Assembly: GCF_002291445.1 (NCBI RefSeq)
Contig: NZ_CP014137.1
Span: forward strand, 992,001-1,056,000
Direction: 5' to 3'
DNA length: 64,000 nt
Origin: Brenneria goodwinii
GTDB taxonomy: Bacteria > Pseudomonadota > Gammaproteobacteria > Enterobacterales > Enterobacteriaceae
Shown here piece by piece: positions 45,198 through 53,979 of this stretch. Made by a program: the position numbers and the translations under genes. The number at the start of each line of letters is the position of its first letter. Positions within the stretch are counted from its first letter, which is position 1. Below the pieces are notes generated by a model. The model was not told the DNA's origin. It ran no database searches and saw only the letters and a list, made by a program, of their open reading frames with translations.

Positions 45198-45585
45198 TTA
45201 ACTACATACAATATCGTTACACACTGATACCCCACCACCTGATGCGGCACAACTGCTAATCACAACAGCTGAACATGGTATAGATAATGTACCAACAGTA
45301 ATAACAGAACCTGCGGCACAAGATACAGCCACTCCGGCGCAAAAACCAGCGCAAGCCGCACGACAAACCACAGGGTTAATTGTATCGGTATTGCAATCTC
45401 CAGATTGACATCCTGTTCCACAGTAACTTTCAGTGGTGCCACAATATCCATACTGGCTACAGCATAAGTCTCCCGCGCACATTGCACCGCCTGCTTGTTC
45501 GCCACATTGTTCAGCATAAACATGTTGTGTGTGAAGACATAAAAAACAATAATGCACTGAATAGAAAACGTAATAAGTTTTTCAT
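45198..45585 (-). pseudogene. Secreted hevein-domain, cysteine-rich peptide (frameshifted in signal peptide)
   Basis: The mature part starts EQCGEQAGGAMC and carries the eight-cysteine pattern of plant hevein (C-x8-C-x4-CC-x5-C-x6-C-x3-C-x4-C). All sugar-contact positions are kept: Ser19, Tyr21, Tyr23, Tyr30 in CCSQYGYC...YC. A hydrophobic, glycine-rich tail with eight more cysteines follows, reminiscent of halocin C8-type bacteriocin domains (inference). The signal peptide MKNLLRFLFSALLF, start ATG 45585 behind AAGGA, is out of frame by one base at a T6 run (45541-45546 on plus). With five T it would read into HVYA-EQCG. Phase variation, sequencing error or decay are all possible. Confidence 0.8.
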
Positions 45586-45739
45586 GTAATTCATCCTTGA
45601 TAATAACCCTGTGTCAAAATATATCCATATGTAAAAAACGTCAACTTCATTATTTTATTTTATATATACAATAATCGTATTGTCACTTTTTCATTTGAAT
45701 TGCACAGTGTTTATTAATAACGGTTTTTTATACGCGGCG
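45586..45739. other. AT-rich region between the hevein cassette and ybhR
   Basis: About 150 bp, strongly AT-rich, no coding potential. It probably contains the promoter of the leftward cassette. Confidence 0.4.
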
Positions 45740-46846
45740 TCAGGCGACCTTGCGCCGGAAGATGGCGTAGGCGGCGGAACCGGTGATGACGATAATGATC
45801 AGCAACGGCCATAGGCTTTGCCAGATAATCGAGAAATCCGCGTCTTTCAGGTAGATCTGCTTGGTGATTTCAGTGAAATGGCGGATAGGGTTAATCCAGG
45901 TGGCGTTCTGTAACCACTGCGGCATGTTCTCCACCGGAGAGACATAGCCGGATAATAGAATCGCCGGCATCAGAAACACGAACACGCCGATAAACGCCTG
46001 CTGCTGGGTGGAGCAGAGCGAAGAGATAAACAGTCCGAATCCGACCAGCGACAGGCCGTAAATCAGGATGGTGGGGTAGAACAGCAGCAGTGAGCCGGCA
46101 AAAGGGATCTGATAGGCGAATATCCCGGCCAGCAGCACGATGGTGGCCTGGAAGGTGGCGACAATCAACGCCGGCACCGCCTTGCCGACAAATATCTGCC
46201 AGGTGGACAGCGGCGACACCAATAGCTGTTCCAGCGTGCCCTGTTCACGTTCGCGGGCGACCGAAAGCGCGGTGACGATCAGCACGCCGATGGTGGTGAT
46301 CAAGGCAATCAGCGAGGGAACCACAAACCATTTGTAATCCAGATTCGGGTTATACCAGTGGCGGACCACCAACTCGCTGTTGTTGATTTTCGGGGTGTCG
46401 GCCGATAATTCCAACTGGTAATCCTGAACGATCTTCTGCACATAACCGGCGGCGATCTGGGCGCTGTTGGAGTGTCGTCCGTCCAGGATGATCTGGAGCG
46501 ACGTGCTCTCGCCGCGGGCAATATTGCGGGAGAACTGCGGCGGAAAACGGACGATTAACAATGCCCGCTGGTTGTCCAGCGTGGGCGCGATCTCTTGCGA
46601 CGCGCGCAACAACAGCACGTTGGGGAAGGCTTTGGCCTTGGCGATACGTTGGGTCAGTTCAACGGAGGCCTGACCGTTGTCTTCGCTGTAGACGGCAATC
46701 GTGGCATTGGTCACGTCCAGCGTAGCGGCGAACGGAAACAGACCAACCTGAATAATCACCGGCAGCATCAGAATGGCGCGGGTTTGCGGTTCACGCAGCA
46801 GAGACTGGAGTTCCTTGATGATTAATGTCCACAAACGATGAAACAT
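45740..46846 (-). CDS. ybhR: ABC transporter permease YbhR
   Basis: A 368-residue ABC-2 type permease with one N-terminal helix, a large periplasmic domain (about 45-170) and five C-terminal helices. It pairs with YbhS and the double ATPase YbhF; the YbhFSR system exports drugs (tetracyclines, cefoperazone) and is controlled by CecR in E. coli. The conserved segment AREREQGTLEQLLVSPLS is near residue 210. It follows ybhS by 9 bp and ends the operon. Confidence 0.95.
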   Translation of the reverse strand: MFHRLWTLIIKELQSLLREPQTRAILMLPVIIQVGLFPFAATLDVTNATIAVYSEDNGQASVELTQRIAKAKAFPNVLLLRASQEIAPTLDNQRALLIVRFPPQFSRNIARGESTSLQIILDGRHSNSAQIAAGYVQKIVQDYQLELSADTPKINNSELVVRHWYNPNLDYKWFVVPSLIALITTIGVLIVTALSVAREREQGTLEQLLVSPLSTWQIFVGKAVPALIVATFQATIVLLAGIFAYQIPFAGSLLLFYPTILIYGLSLVGFGLFISSLCSTQQQAFIGVFVFLMPAILLSGYVSPVENMPQWLQNATWINPIRHFTEITKQIYLKDADFSIIWQSLWPLLIIIVITGSAAYAIFRRKVA

Positions 46847-46855
46847 GTTGGCTCC

Positions 46856-48001
46856 CTAGTCCAGTCTGCGCTGGGTTTTCCAGGCCGTGAGGCCGATGAA
46901 TACCACGGCGGAGGCGATAAGAAACAGCAGGTTGATTAACAGTACGCTGCTGATGTTGCCCGCCAGAAACAGCGTTTGCAGCGTGCTGACAAAATAACGG
47001 GCGGGGATCAGGTAGGAGACGGCGCGCACCAGCACCGGCATACTGTCAATCTCGAAAATAAATCCGGACAGCATGATGGCAGGCAAAAAGGCGACGTTCA
47101 GCGCCATCATCGCCGCATTGAACTGATTTTTGGTCAGGGTGGAAATCAATAGTCCCATCCCCAGCGTACTGGCGAGAAACAGGCTGCTGATGCCGAACAG
47201 CACCAGCAGCGAGCCGCGATAGGGCACCTGCATAACGAAGCGGGCGACCACAATACACAGCACCATCGCGATCATGCCAAGAACATAGTAGGGGATCAGT
47301 TTCGCCAGCAGCAGTTCGGTGCGGGTCACCTGCGTGGATAACAGGGCTTCCATGGTGCCGCGCTCCCATTCGCGGGCGATAACCAGCGAAGTCAGAATGG
47401 CGCCGATTACGGTCATGATAATGGTAATGGCGCCGGGCACGATGAAGTGCTGGCTGATGGCCGCCGGGTTGAACCAGTAGCGCTGCTGCACCTCGATCAG
47501 TTGTTCAAACGCCTCGCCTCTGTCGCTGGCCCGCTGTTGCTGCCAGATCAGCCATATCCCCTGGGCATAGGCCTGGACAAAATTGGCGGTATTGGGTTCG
47601 GTGCCATCGGTAATCACCTGAATGGGCGCATCAACAGAGGAGCGCGCCATCTGTTCGGCGAAATTGACGGGGATGACAATCAGCCCGCGAATCCGGCCCG
47701 CCTGCATCATCTGAATCAGCTGCTGCCGGTTATCGCTAATCGTCGGGGCGATAAACGGCGATGCGGTGAAGGCGGCGGCCAAATCCAGGGCATCTTCGCT
47801 TTGCTGTTCTACCAGAATGCCGACACGAAGCCGGCTGGAATCAAGATTGATGCCGTAGCCGAAGATAAATAGCAGCAGCAACGGGATAACAAAGGCGATC
47901 AAGCCGCTACTGGGATCGCGCAGGATTTGCCGGGTTTCCTTCTGGCACAGGGCGCGCAGGCGACGCCAGGAAAAATGGGTGCTGTCTTGCTGACTATCCA
48001 T
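46856..48001 (-). CDS. ybhS: ABC transporter permease YbhS
   Basis: A 381-residue ABC-2 type permease, paralogue of YbhR, with the same one-plus-five helix plan and the motif AREWERGTMEALLSTQVT near 220. I chose the ATG at 48001 (MDSQQDSTHF), which overlaps the ybhF end by 8 bp; an upstream in-frame start at 48019 is less likely. Its predicted partner is YbhR. Confidence 0.95.
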   Translation of the reverse strand: MDSQQDSTHFSWRRLRALCQKETRQILRDPSSGLIAFVIPLLLLFIFGYGINLDSSRLRVGILVEQQSEDALDLAAAFTASPFIAPTISDNRQQLIQMMQAGRIRGLIVIPVNFAEQMARSSVDAPIQVITDGTEPNTANFVQAYAQGIWLIWQQQRASDRGEAFEQLIEVQQRYWFNPAAISQHFIVPGAITIIMTVIGAILTSLVIAREWERGTMEALLSTQVTRTELLLAKLIPYYVLGMIAMVLCIVVARFVMQVPYRGSLLVLFGISSLFLASTLGMGLLISTLTKNQFNAAMMALNVAFLPAIMLSGFIFEIDSMPVLVRAVSYLIPARYFVSTLQTLFLAGNISSVLLINLLFLIASAVVFIGLTAWKTQRRLD

Positions 48002-49736
48002 GCGTGTTCTCCCGGTCATAGTCCTGGATCAGCGCGATAAACGCTTCTTCCATGGTGGGGGACGGCGTCTGTTCGTCGGCGGCCTTTTGTTTCAGGTCGT
48101 CCGGCGTGCCGGCGGCGATCAGCTTACCGTGATAAACCAGCCCGATGCGGTCGCAATACTCGGCCTCATCCATAAAGTGGGTGGTCACCATTACCGTGAC
48201 GCCTTTGTTCACCATGCCGTTGATATGAATCCAGAACTCCCGGCGGGTGAGGGGATCGACGCCGGAGGTCGGTTCATCCAGAAACAGAATGTCCGGCTCA
48301 TGCATCAACGCGCAGGCCAACGCCAGCCGCTGTTTGAATCCCAGCGGCAGAGCGTCGGGCGTTTGGTGATAAATCGGCTGGAAGTTAAACGCTTTTTCCA
48401 TTTCCGCCATTTTATCGCGCTGGGCTTTGCCCTCCAGACCGTATACGCCGGAGAAGAAACGCAGGTTCTGTTCCACCGTCAGGTTGCCGTACAGAGAGAA
48501 TTTCTGCGCCATATAGCCCAAATGCTGACGCGCTTTGCCTGAGCTGGTTTTCAGATCCATGTCCAGTACCAGCGCTTTGCCGTCGGTAGGCACCAGCAAG
48601 CCGCACATCATTTTGAAGGTGGTGGATTTTCCCGCGCCGTTGGGACCCAGCAGACCAAAAATTTCACCGCGCTGAACCTTAAAACTGACATGGTCGGTGG
48701 CGGCGAAGTCGCCGAATTTTTTCGTCAACTGCCGTGCTTCAATAACGGTTTCTTCCCCGTTGATTTCAATCACCGGCATGATTTTCGCCAGCGAGGATTC
48801 GCTGGCCGGGCCGCCGCCCAGCATATCGATAAACGCATCCTCAAAACGCGGATCGGTGTCCTTCAAGCTCTCTTCCGGCAGACCCAGAGCCGACAGCAAC
48901 GCCGCCCGGTCGGCATCCGGTTGCAAAATCAGCCGTACGAACTGCCCCTGAATCACGCCGTCGCTGACCTGCGGTTGGCGCAGCGCGCGTTGCAGCAATT
49001 TGCGGTGGCTTTCGTCATGGGCGCTGACCAGCACGCTGCGGCCGGCCATCTTTTCCGTCAATTCCCGGGGTTCGCCGCGGTATAGCTGTTCCCCTTCATT
49101 GAGCAGCAGAATATCCCGGCACTGTTCGGCTTCATCCAGATACGATGTGCTCCACACGATCAGCATGCCTTCATCGGCCAGCTCATGCACCATGCGCCAG
49201 AGTTCGCGGCGGGAGATGGGATCGACCCCGACGCCCGGCTCGTCAAGCAGCAGAACGTTAGGTTGCCCCAGCAGCGTACAGGCCAACCCCAGCTTTTGCT
49301 TCATCCCGCCGGAGAGTTTTCCGGCCAGGCGTTCGGTAAAGCGGGTGAGGTCGGTAAACGACAGCAGCCGGTCGAATGTCTCCCGGCGAACGGCGCCGGT
49401 AATACCGCGCAAATCGGCATACAGATTCATGTTTTCCATGACCGTCAGGTCTTCGTACAGGCCGAATTTTTGCGGCATGTAGCCGAGGATCGCATGGAGC
49501 TGGCGATCTTGTTTTATGGGATCCAACCCCGCCACCTGTACCGAACCGCTGCTGGGGGTCAACAAGCCCGCCAGCATACGCAGCAGAGTGGTTTTCCCGG
49601 CCCCGTCCGGACCGACCAATCCGGTAACGGCCCCGCCGCGAATCTGCTCAGTGAGACTGGCAAGCGCCGGTTTGTCCTGGCCCGGAAACCGTTTTTCCAG
49701 CGCTTTTATCTCAATGCGCGCGGAAATATCATTCAT
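47994..49736 (-). CDS. ybhF: Double ABC ATPase YbhF
   Basis: A 580-residue protein with two ABC domains. Domain 1: Walker A GPDGAGKTT, signature LSGGMKQKL, LLLDEPGVGVDP. Domain 2: GPNGAGKST, LPLGFKQRL (a divergent signature as in E. coli YbhF), LFLDEPTSGVDP. ATG 49736 (MNDISARIE) matches the E. coli start and overlaps ybhG by 8 bp; an upstream frame start at 49757 is not needed. Energises the YbhSR exporter. Confidence 0.96.
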   Translation of the reverse strand: MNDISARIEIKALEKRFPGQDKPALASLTEQIRGGAVTGLVGPDGAGKTTLLRMLAGLLTPSSGSVQVAGLDPIKQDRQLHAILGYMPQKFGLYEDLTVMENMNLYADLRGITGAVRRETFDRLLSFTDLTRFTERLAGKLSGGMKQKLGLACTLLGQPNVLLLDEPGVGVDPISRRELWRMVHELADEGMLIVWSTSYLDEAEQCRDILLLNEGEQLYRGEPRELTEKMAGRSVLVSAHDESHRKLLQRALRQPQVSDGVIQGQFVRLILQPDADRAALLSALGLPEESLKDTDPRFEDAFIDMLGGGPASESSLAKIMPVIEINGEETVIEARQLTKKFGDFAATDHVSFKVQRGEIFGLLGPNGAGKSTTFKMMCGLLVPTDGKALVLDMDLKTSSGKARQHLGYMAQKFSLYGNLTVEQNLRFFSGVYGLEGKAQRDKMAEMEKAFNFQPIYHQTPDALPLGFKQRLALACALMHEPDILFLDEPTSGVDPLTRREFWIHINGMVNKGVTVMVTTHFMDEAEYCDRIGLVYHGKLIAAGTPDDLKQKAADEQTPSPTMEEAFIALIQDYDRENTHG

Positions 49737-50730
49737 GGCTGGACGCATCCTGAGCAAAACGCAACGTCACCGGCATCCCTTGACGCAGATGCTCGTCCGC
49801 ATCATTCACCACAATACGCAGGCGATAGACCAGGTCGGTACGCAGATCTTCCGTTTCAACGCTTTTCGGCGTGAATTCGGCGCTGGGAGACACAAAACCG
49901 ATCTGGCCGTGATAGGGCTTATCGGGGCGGCCATCGGTATAAACCAATATGCTGCTGCCCGGTACGGCACGGCCTAAATTCTGTTCGTTGATATAAGCGC
50001 GAACCCAGACCGGGCGGGTCAATGACAGGGTAAATACCGTACTTCCCGAACTGAGCATACTGCCGCTTTCCACCGCCCGGGTCAGGATGACGCCGGCGGA
50101 CGGCGAGAGCAACTCGGTATCTTTCAGGTCCAGTTCGGCTTGCGCCTGTGCGGCCTCAGCCTGAGCCAGGGCGGCCTGCGCGCTGGCGATCTCCTGTGGC
50201 CGGTTGCCGCTTTCATACTGTTTCAGCTTGTCTTTGGCGCCTTGTAAGGTCGCCAATGCCTGGTTGCGGGCGGTCTTGGCATCTTCTAAGGCGTCGGCGG
50301 AAATAGACCGTCTTGCCCACAGCCCTTGCTGGCGCTGATAGAAACTGTTGGCGTAATCATAGGCCGCCTGACTTTGCACCAATTGAGAACGCACCTGTTC
50401 GATCTCTTCCCGGCGATAGCCTTCCTGCAACAAATTCAACTGCGCCTTGGCGCTGGCGACATTGGCCTGCGCCTGGCGAAGGGCATTCTGATAAGGGGCG
50501 CTATCCAGCATGGCCAGAGGTTGACCAGGCTGAATGCCGTCCCCTTCGTCCACTTTCAGATCGGCTAGCCGTCCGCCCACGCGGAATGCCAGATTCACGG
50601 AACGAATATCGACATTGCCATATAGCGTCAGCGGTTTTTCCTGCTGCTGTCGGTATTGAACGAAGCCATAAATCGCCGCCGCGATCAGGACGATAATAAC
50701 AATGGCGAAAGCCAATTTTTTCTTATTCAT
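49729..50730 (-). CDS. ybhG: HlyD family membrane fusion protein YbhG
   Basis: A 333-residue periplasmic adaptor anchored by an N-terminal helix (LAFAIVIIVLIAAAIYGFV). The lipoyl halves (SVNLAFRVGGRLADLKVDEGD and LSPSAGVILTRAVESG) flank a long alpha-helical hairpin (about 80-200). VWVRAYINEQNL and YHGQIGFVSPSAEFTPKSVET follow as in E. coli YbhG. A GTG one codon earlier could be used. It is 7 bp from cecR; it probably links YbhFSR to TolC. Confidence 0.95.
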   Translation of the reverse strand: MNKKKLAFAIVIIVLIAAAIYGFVQYRQQQEKPLTLYGNVDIRSVNLAFRVGGRLADLKVDEGDGIQPGQPLAMLDSAPYQNALRQAQANVASAKAQLNLLQEGYRREEIEQVRSQLVQSQAAYDYANSFYQRQQGLWARRSISADALEDAKTARNQALATLQGAKDKLKQYESGNRPQEIASAQAALAQAEAAQAQAELDLKDTELLSPSAGVILTRAVESGSMLSSGSTVFTLSLTRPVWVRAYINEQNLGRAVPGSSILVYTDGRPDKPYHGQIGFVSPSAEFTPKSVETEDLRTDLVYRLRIVVNDADEHLRQGMPVTLRFAQDASSHE

Positions 50731-50737
50731 CACGCAA

Positions 50738-51436
50738 TTATTCCTTCATCTGTCGGGCATGATTGTCCCGCAGTCCGTTGAGGAGAATTTCAAGGTGTTC
50801 CATCAGAACCTGCTGAATGAGCGTCGTTTGCTCGTTGCCGATATCTTTCCAGCCCGCACGCAGGAGGATGGTTTCCCTGGCGACGCGAAAGGAGAGCACC
50901 TCGCCAATTAGCGCATGGGTGTGCACGATAACTTTGGGGTCATTCTGATCCAGTCCGGTATAGCGGGCGACCAACGTCGTCAGCAACCGGTGCATCGGTT
51001 CGATAACCTGCTGATGGATTAGCGGATAGGCCTCCGTGGGGGAAAGTTGTTCCCGGGTCACAATCCGGCTCAGATTCAGCGTTTCCGAACGGGTCATCAG
51101 GCGGCTGAACGTCAGAATGCCGCGTCGAAGGTACTCCATAAGCTGTTCCGACGACTGCTGATGCAGCGGGAGCCGCATAAAGGCGTCGATTTCCTCTACC
51201 AAAGGGTGGTAGGTCTGACGAATATAATCCGCTATCCAGTTGGCCACGGCCAGATAAAGCCCTTCCTTGGAGTGGAAGTGATAAGCGATAGCGGCAATGT
51301 TCTGTCCGGCGCGGTTGGCGATGTCGCGGGTGGTCGCAGCCTGCGGGCCGAATTCGCCGAATACCGCCAGCGCGGCCTCGATGAGGTGTTGTCGCGTCTG
51401 GTCGCTGCGGTTCGACGTCGTGGATTTCTGAGCCAT
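50738..51436 (-). CDS. cecR: TetR family regulator CecR
   Basis: A 232-residue TetR-type repressor (formerly YbiH), first gene of cecR-ybhGFSR. In E. coli it controls this operon and rhlE and affects sensitivity to cefoperazone and chloramphenicol. HTH: TTRDIANRAGQNIAAIAYHFHSKEGLY near residue 40. The ATG at 51436 is preferred over a TTG at 51457. In E. coli rhlE is directly divergent; here a 7-kb siderophore locus separates them. Confidence 0.93.
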   Translation of the reverse strand: MAQKSTTSNRSDQTRQHLIEAALAVFGEFGPQAATTRDIANRAGQNIAAIAYHFHSKEGLYLAVANWIADYIRQTYHPLVEEIDAFMRLPLHQQSSEQLMEYLRRGILTFSRLMTRSETLNLSRIVTREQLSPTEAYPLIHQQVIEPMHRLLTTLVARYTGLDQNDPKVIVHTHALIGEVLSFRVARETILLRAGWKDIGNEQTTLIQQVLMEHLEILLNGLRDNHARQMKE

Positions 51437-51644
51437 AGGCCAACTCGATAATTTCAATCAATCATATGATTAACTTTAGGCCTGTTTTTATTAGTTTTAT
51501 CGATCTCGATCACAAAAATTGCTTTTTATTGGCGTATTCGCCATTGCGTGATAGCCGTTGCCCGTTTGTCCGCCCTCATTTTCCTGACGCATAAAATTGT
51601 TATGTAAATATCTTTTTTATGTAAATGTTGTAAATTTTTATATT

Positions 51645-51668
51645 CAATGATAATAGTTACCATTATTA
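51645..51668. promoter_or_regulatory. Fur box upstream of the siderophore receptor
   Basis: CAATGATAATAGTTACCATTATTA resembles the Fur consensus GATAATGATAATCATTATC in its two ATGATAAT-like halves. Position about 200 bp before the receptor predicts iron repression of the locus. Confidence 0.65.
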
Positions 51669-51675
51669 ATTATCA

Positions 51676-51718
51676 GGTAAAACCATACCAAATCAGTGGG
51701 ATAGCGTTTGGTTTTACC
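51676..51718. repeat. 10-bp inverted repeat in the receptor leader
   Basis: GGTAAAACCA (51676-51685) and TGGTTTTACC (51709-51718) are exact complements around 23 bases. It may be an operator or a transcript hairpin. Confidence 0.5.
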
Positions 51719-51863
51719 GCAAGGAAAGCGGTAATCCAACCTGTATGGGCGGGGGACGCTTTTATGAATAACGTCAGGGGTTATCTGGTGCTCTGTTGCT
51801 GACCGGAGACCTGTTCATTTTACCCGTTGAGTGTATAGAGGAAGGGGAAAGGCATTGAACCAG

Positions 51864-53957
51864 ATGCGTGCTTTATTCGTCGTTATGCCATGTGCGCTGT
51901 TATCTCAGGCTTACGCGCAGGAAGGAGAAGGCAGTAGTGATGAGATGGTGATTTCGGCCTCCCGCTCCAACATCGAGCAGAAAAAATCACCGCAGGTGGT
52001 CACCGTGATCACCAAAGAGGAAATTGAGCAGCAGATGCTGATTTCCAGCGACAGTTCCCAAATTCTTAGCAACCTTTTACCTTCTTTCTCCCCCAGTCGG
52101 CAAAAAATGAGCGGGAGCGGTGAAACCTTTCGCGGGCGCGCGCCGTTGGTGATGATTGACGGCATTCCTCAGTCCAATCCGCTACGCCCAACCGGGCGGG
52201 AAATGCACACCATCGATTTTTCCATGGTAGAGCGCGTTGAGGTGATCCACGGCGCCAACGCCACCAACGGGCTGGGCGCCACCGGCGGCGTGATTAATAT
52301 TATTACTCGGCGTCCCGAAAATGGTTCTTTCAATCAGCATGTCAACGTGCAGACCACCGTTCCCACGGAAAAGATCCGTGGCGAAACCGCCAGCTATAAA
52401 ACCACCTATCGCGTCGATGGCCGCCAGGATTATCTCGACTATCTGTTTGCCGTCGGCTATGAAGATCAGGGGCTGTATCTGGATGGAAAAAACCGTCCCG
52501 TCGGGGTGGATAATACCCAGGGCGATCTGATGGATTCACGCGCCTATGACGTGCTGGCGAAAGTGGGGTATTGGCTGGATGACTATCAGCGGGTCCAGCT
52601 CAGCGTTAACCGCTACCGCATCAAAGGTGAGAATAACTACCTCAGCGTGGATGGCGACCGGGCGCAGGGGATCCCCACCACTTCGATACGCGGCACGCCG
52701 GAAGGCATGGCGCCGCACAATAGCGTCTGGTCAACCGGTTTGACCTACGAAAATCACGATTTGGCGGGGATGAAGCTATCCGCGCTGCTGTTCAATCAGC
52801 GCTATGAAGCGCTGTTCGGCGCCGATAATTCCGCCACCTTTCAGGACGGCGCGCTCGCCCCGGTCGGTTCACTTTACGATCAGTCCAGAGCGGTATCGTC
52901 CAAATATGGCGTCAAGCTGGCGCTGACCAAAGACGACCTGCTGAATGACAGCCTGAAAATCACCGTCGGCTTCGATACCCTGTTGGATAAAAGCAAGCAG
53001 GATCTCTATCTGACCCGGCGCACTTATGTGCCGGAAGTGGAATACACCAACTATTCGCCATTTATGCAGGCGGAATATCAGCTATTGGAACAGGTGGTGC
53101 TGCATGCCGGCGTGCGTCATGAAATCGCCAAGCTCAAAGTCGATAGCTACCAGACGCTGGCGGCCAACAACGGCGTAACCGTAGACGGCGGCAGCCCGAA
53201 ATTCAATGAGACGCTGTACAACGTCGGTCTGGTCTATTCGCCGCTGGATTCGTTAAGCCTGTTTGTTAACTATTCGGAAGGATTTGGTATGCCGGACGTG
53301 GGGCGCGCGCTGCGTTCCATCAGAACGTCAGGACAGGATGTCGATAACTTCCGCAATCTGAAACCGATCGTGACGGACAACATCGAAACCGGGTTCCGCT
53401 TCGCCAAAGATCGCATAGAGCTGGAAGCCAGCTACTATCAGTCCAACTCGAAACTGGGCAGCCGCGTGGAGCCGAATGCGGACGGTATCTTTATCGCGCA
53501 GCGGGAGAAAACGCGCATTCAGGGCGTAGAGATGAGCGCCGGTTATCAGATTAACGAACAGCACAAGATCAAGGCGACTTACGCGCACAGCCAGGGCAAA
53601 TACGACAGCGACGACAACGGCAGTCTTGATGCCAAACTGGACGGGCTGAACGTTGCGCCGGATCGGCTCATCACCAGTTGGTCGGCCAACTGGAACGATA
53701 AGCTCAGTTCGTTTGTGCAGCTCAACTACGCCTTCGATCGCGACTTCGACGGCAGTGATAAGGACTTTGACGGCTACATGCTGGTGGATGCGGCCGTGGG
53801 GTACAAACTTCCCTACGGTCGGGTCAATGTTGCGATCGCCAACCTGCTGAACAAGGATTACATCACGTACTATTCACAAAGCGCGCTGGTCAACGATACC
53901 CGCTACTTCTCCGGTCGCGGACGTACGCTGACGCTGGGGTACTCCCTTGATTTCTGA
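51864..53957 (+). CDS. TonB-dependent siderophore receptor (IutA-like)
   Basis: A 697-residue outer-membrane receptor. Signal peptide MRALFVVMPCALLSQAYA, then the TonB-box region DEMVISASRS, the plug domain (FRGRAPLVMIDGIPQS, VERVEVIHGANATNGLGATGGVINIITRRP) and a 22-strand barrel ending in the aromatic LTLGYSLDF needed for assembly. The layout and phrases such as NLLNKDYITYYSQSALVN resemble IutA and related hydroxamate/carboxylate siderophore receptors. ATG 51864 chosen; TTG at 51855 or GTG at 51831 possible. A Fur box precedes it; transporter genes follow. Ligand unknown. Confidence 0.9.
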   Translation: MRALFVVMPCALLSQAYAQEGEGSSDEMVISASRSNIEQKKSPQVVTVITKEEIEQQMLISSDSSQILSNLLPSFSPSRQKMSGSGETFRGRAPLVMIDGIPQSNPLRPTGREMHTIDFSMVERVEVIHGANATNGLGATGGVINIITRRPENGSFNQHVNVQTTVPTEKIRGETASYKTTYRVDGRQDYLDYLFAVGYEDQGLYLDGKNRPVGVDNTQGDLMDSRAYDVLAKVGYWLDDYQRVQLSVNRYRIKGENNYLSVDGDRAQGIPTTSIRGTPEGMAPHNSVWSTGLTYENHDLAGMKLSALLFNQRYEALFGADNSATFQDGALAPVGSLYDQSRAVSSKYGVKLALTKDDLLNDSLKITVGFDTLLDKSKQDLYLTRRTYVPEVEYTNYSPFMQAEYQLLEQVVLHAGVRHEIAKLKVDSYQTLAANNGVTVDGGSPKFNETLYNVGLVYSPLDSLSLFVNYSEGFGMPDVGRALRSIRTSGQDVDNFRNLKPIVTDNIETGFRFAKDRIELEASYYQSNSKLGSRVEPNADGIFIAQREKTRIQGVEMSAGYQINEQHKIKATYAHSQGKYDSDDNGSLDAKLDGLNVAPDRLITSWSANWNDKLSSFVQLNYAFDRDFDGSDKDFDGYMLVDAAVGYKLPYGRVNVAIANLLNKDYITYYSQSALVNDTRYFSGRGRTLTLGYSLDF

Positions 53958-53979
53958 GGGTAAACCACGATATCGCCGC

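Larger units (their letters stand above)
51437..51863. other. cecR to TonB-receptor intergenic region
   Basis: About 430 bp, AT-rich, no gene. It holds the divergent promoters, a Fur box (51645-51668) and an inverted repeat (51676-51718). Confidence 0.6.
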
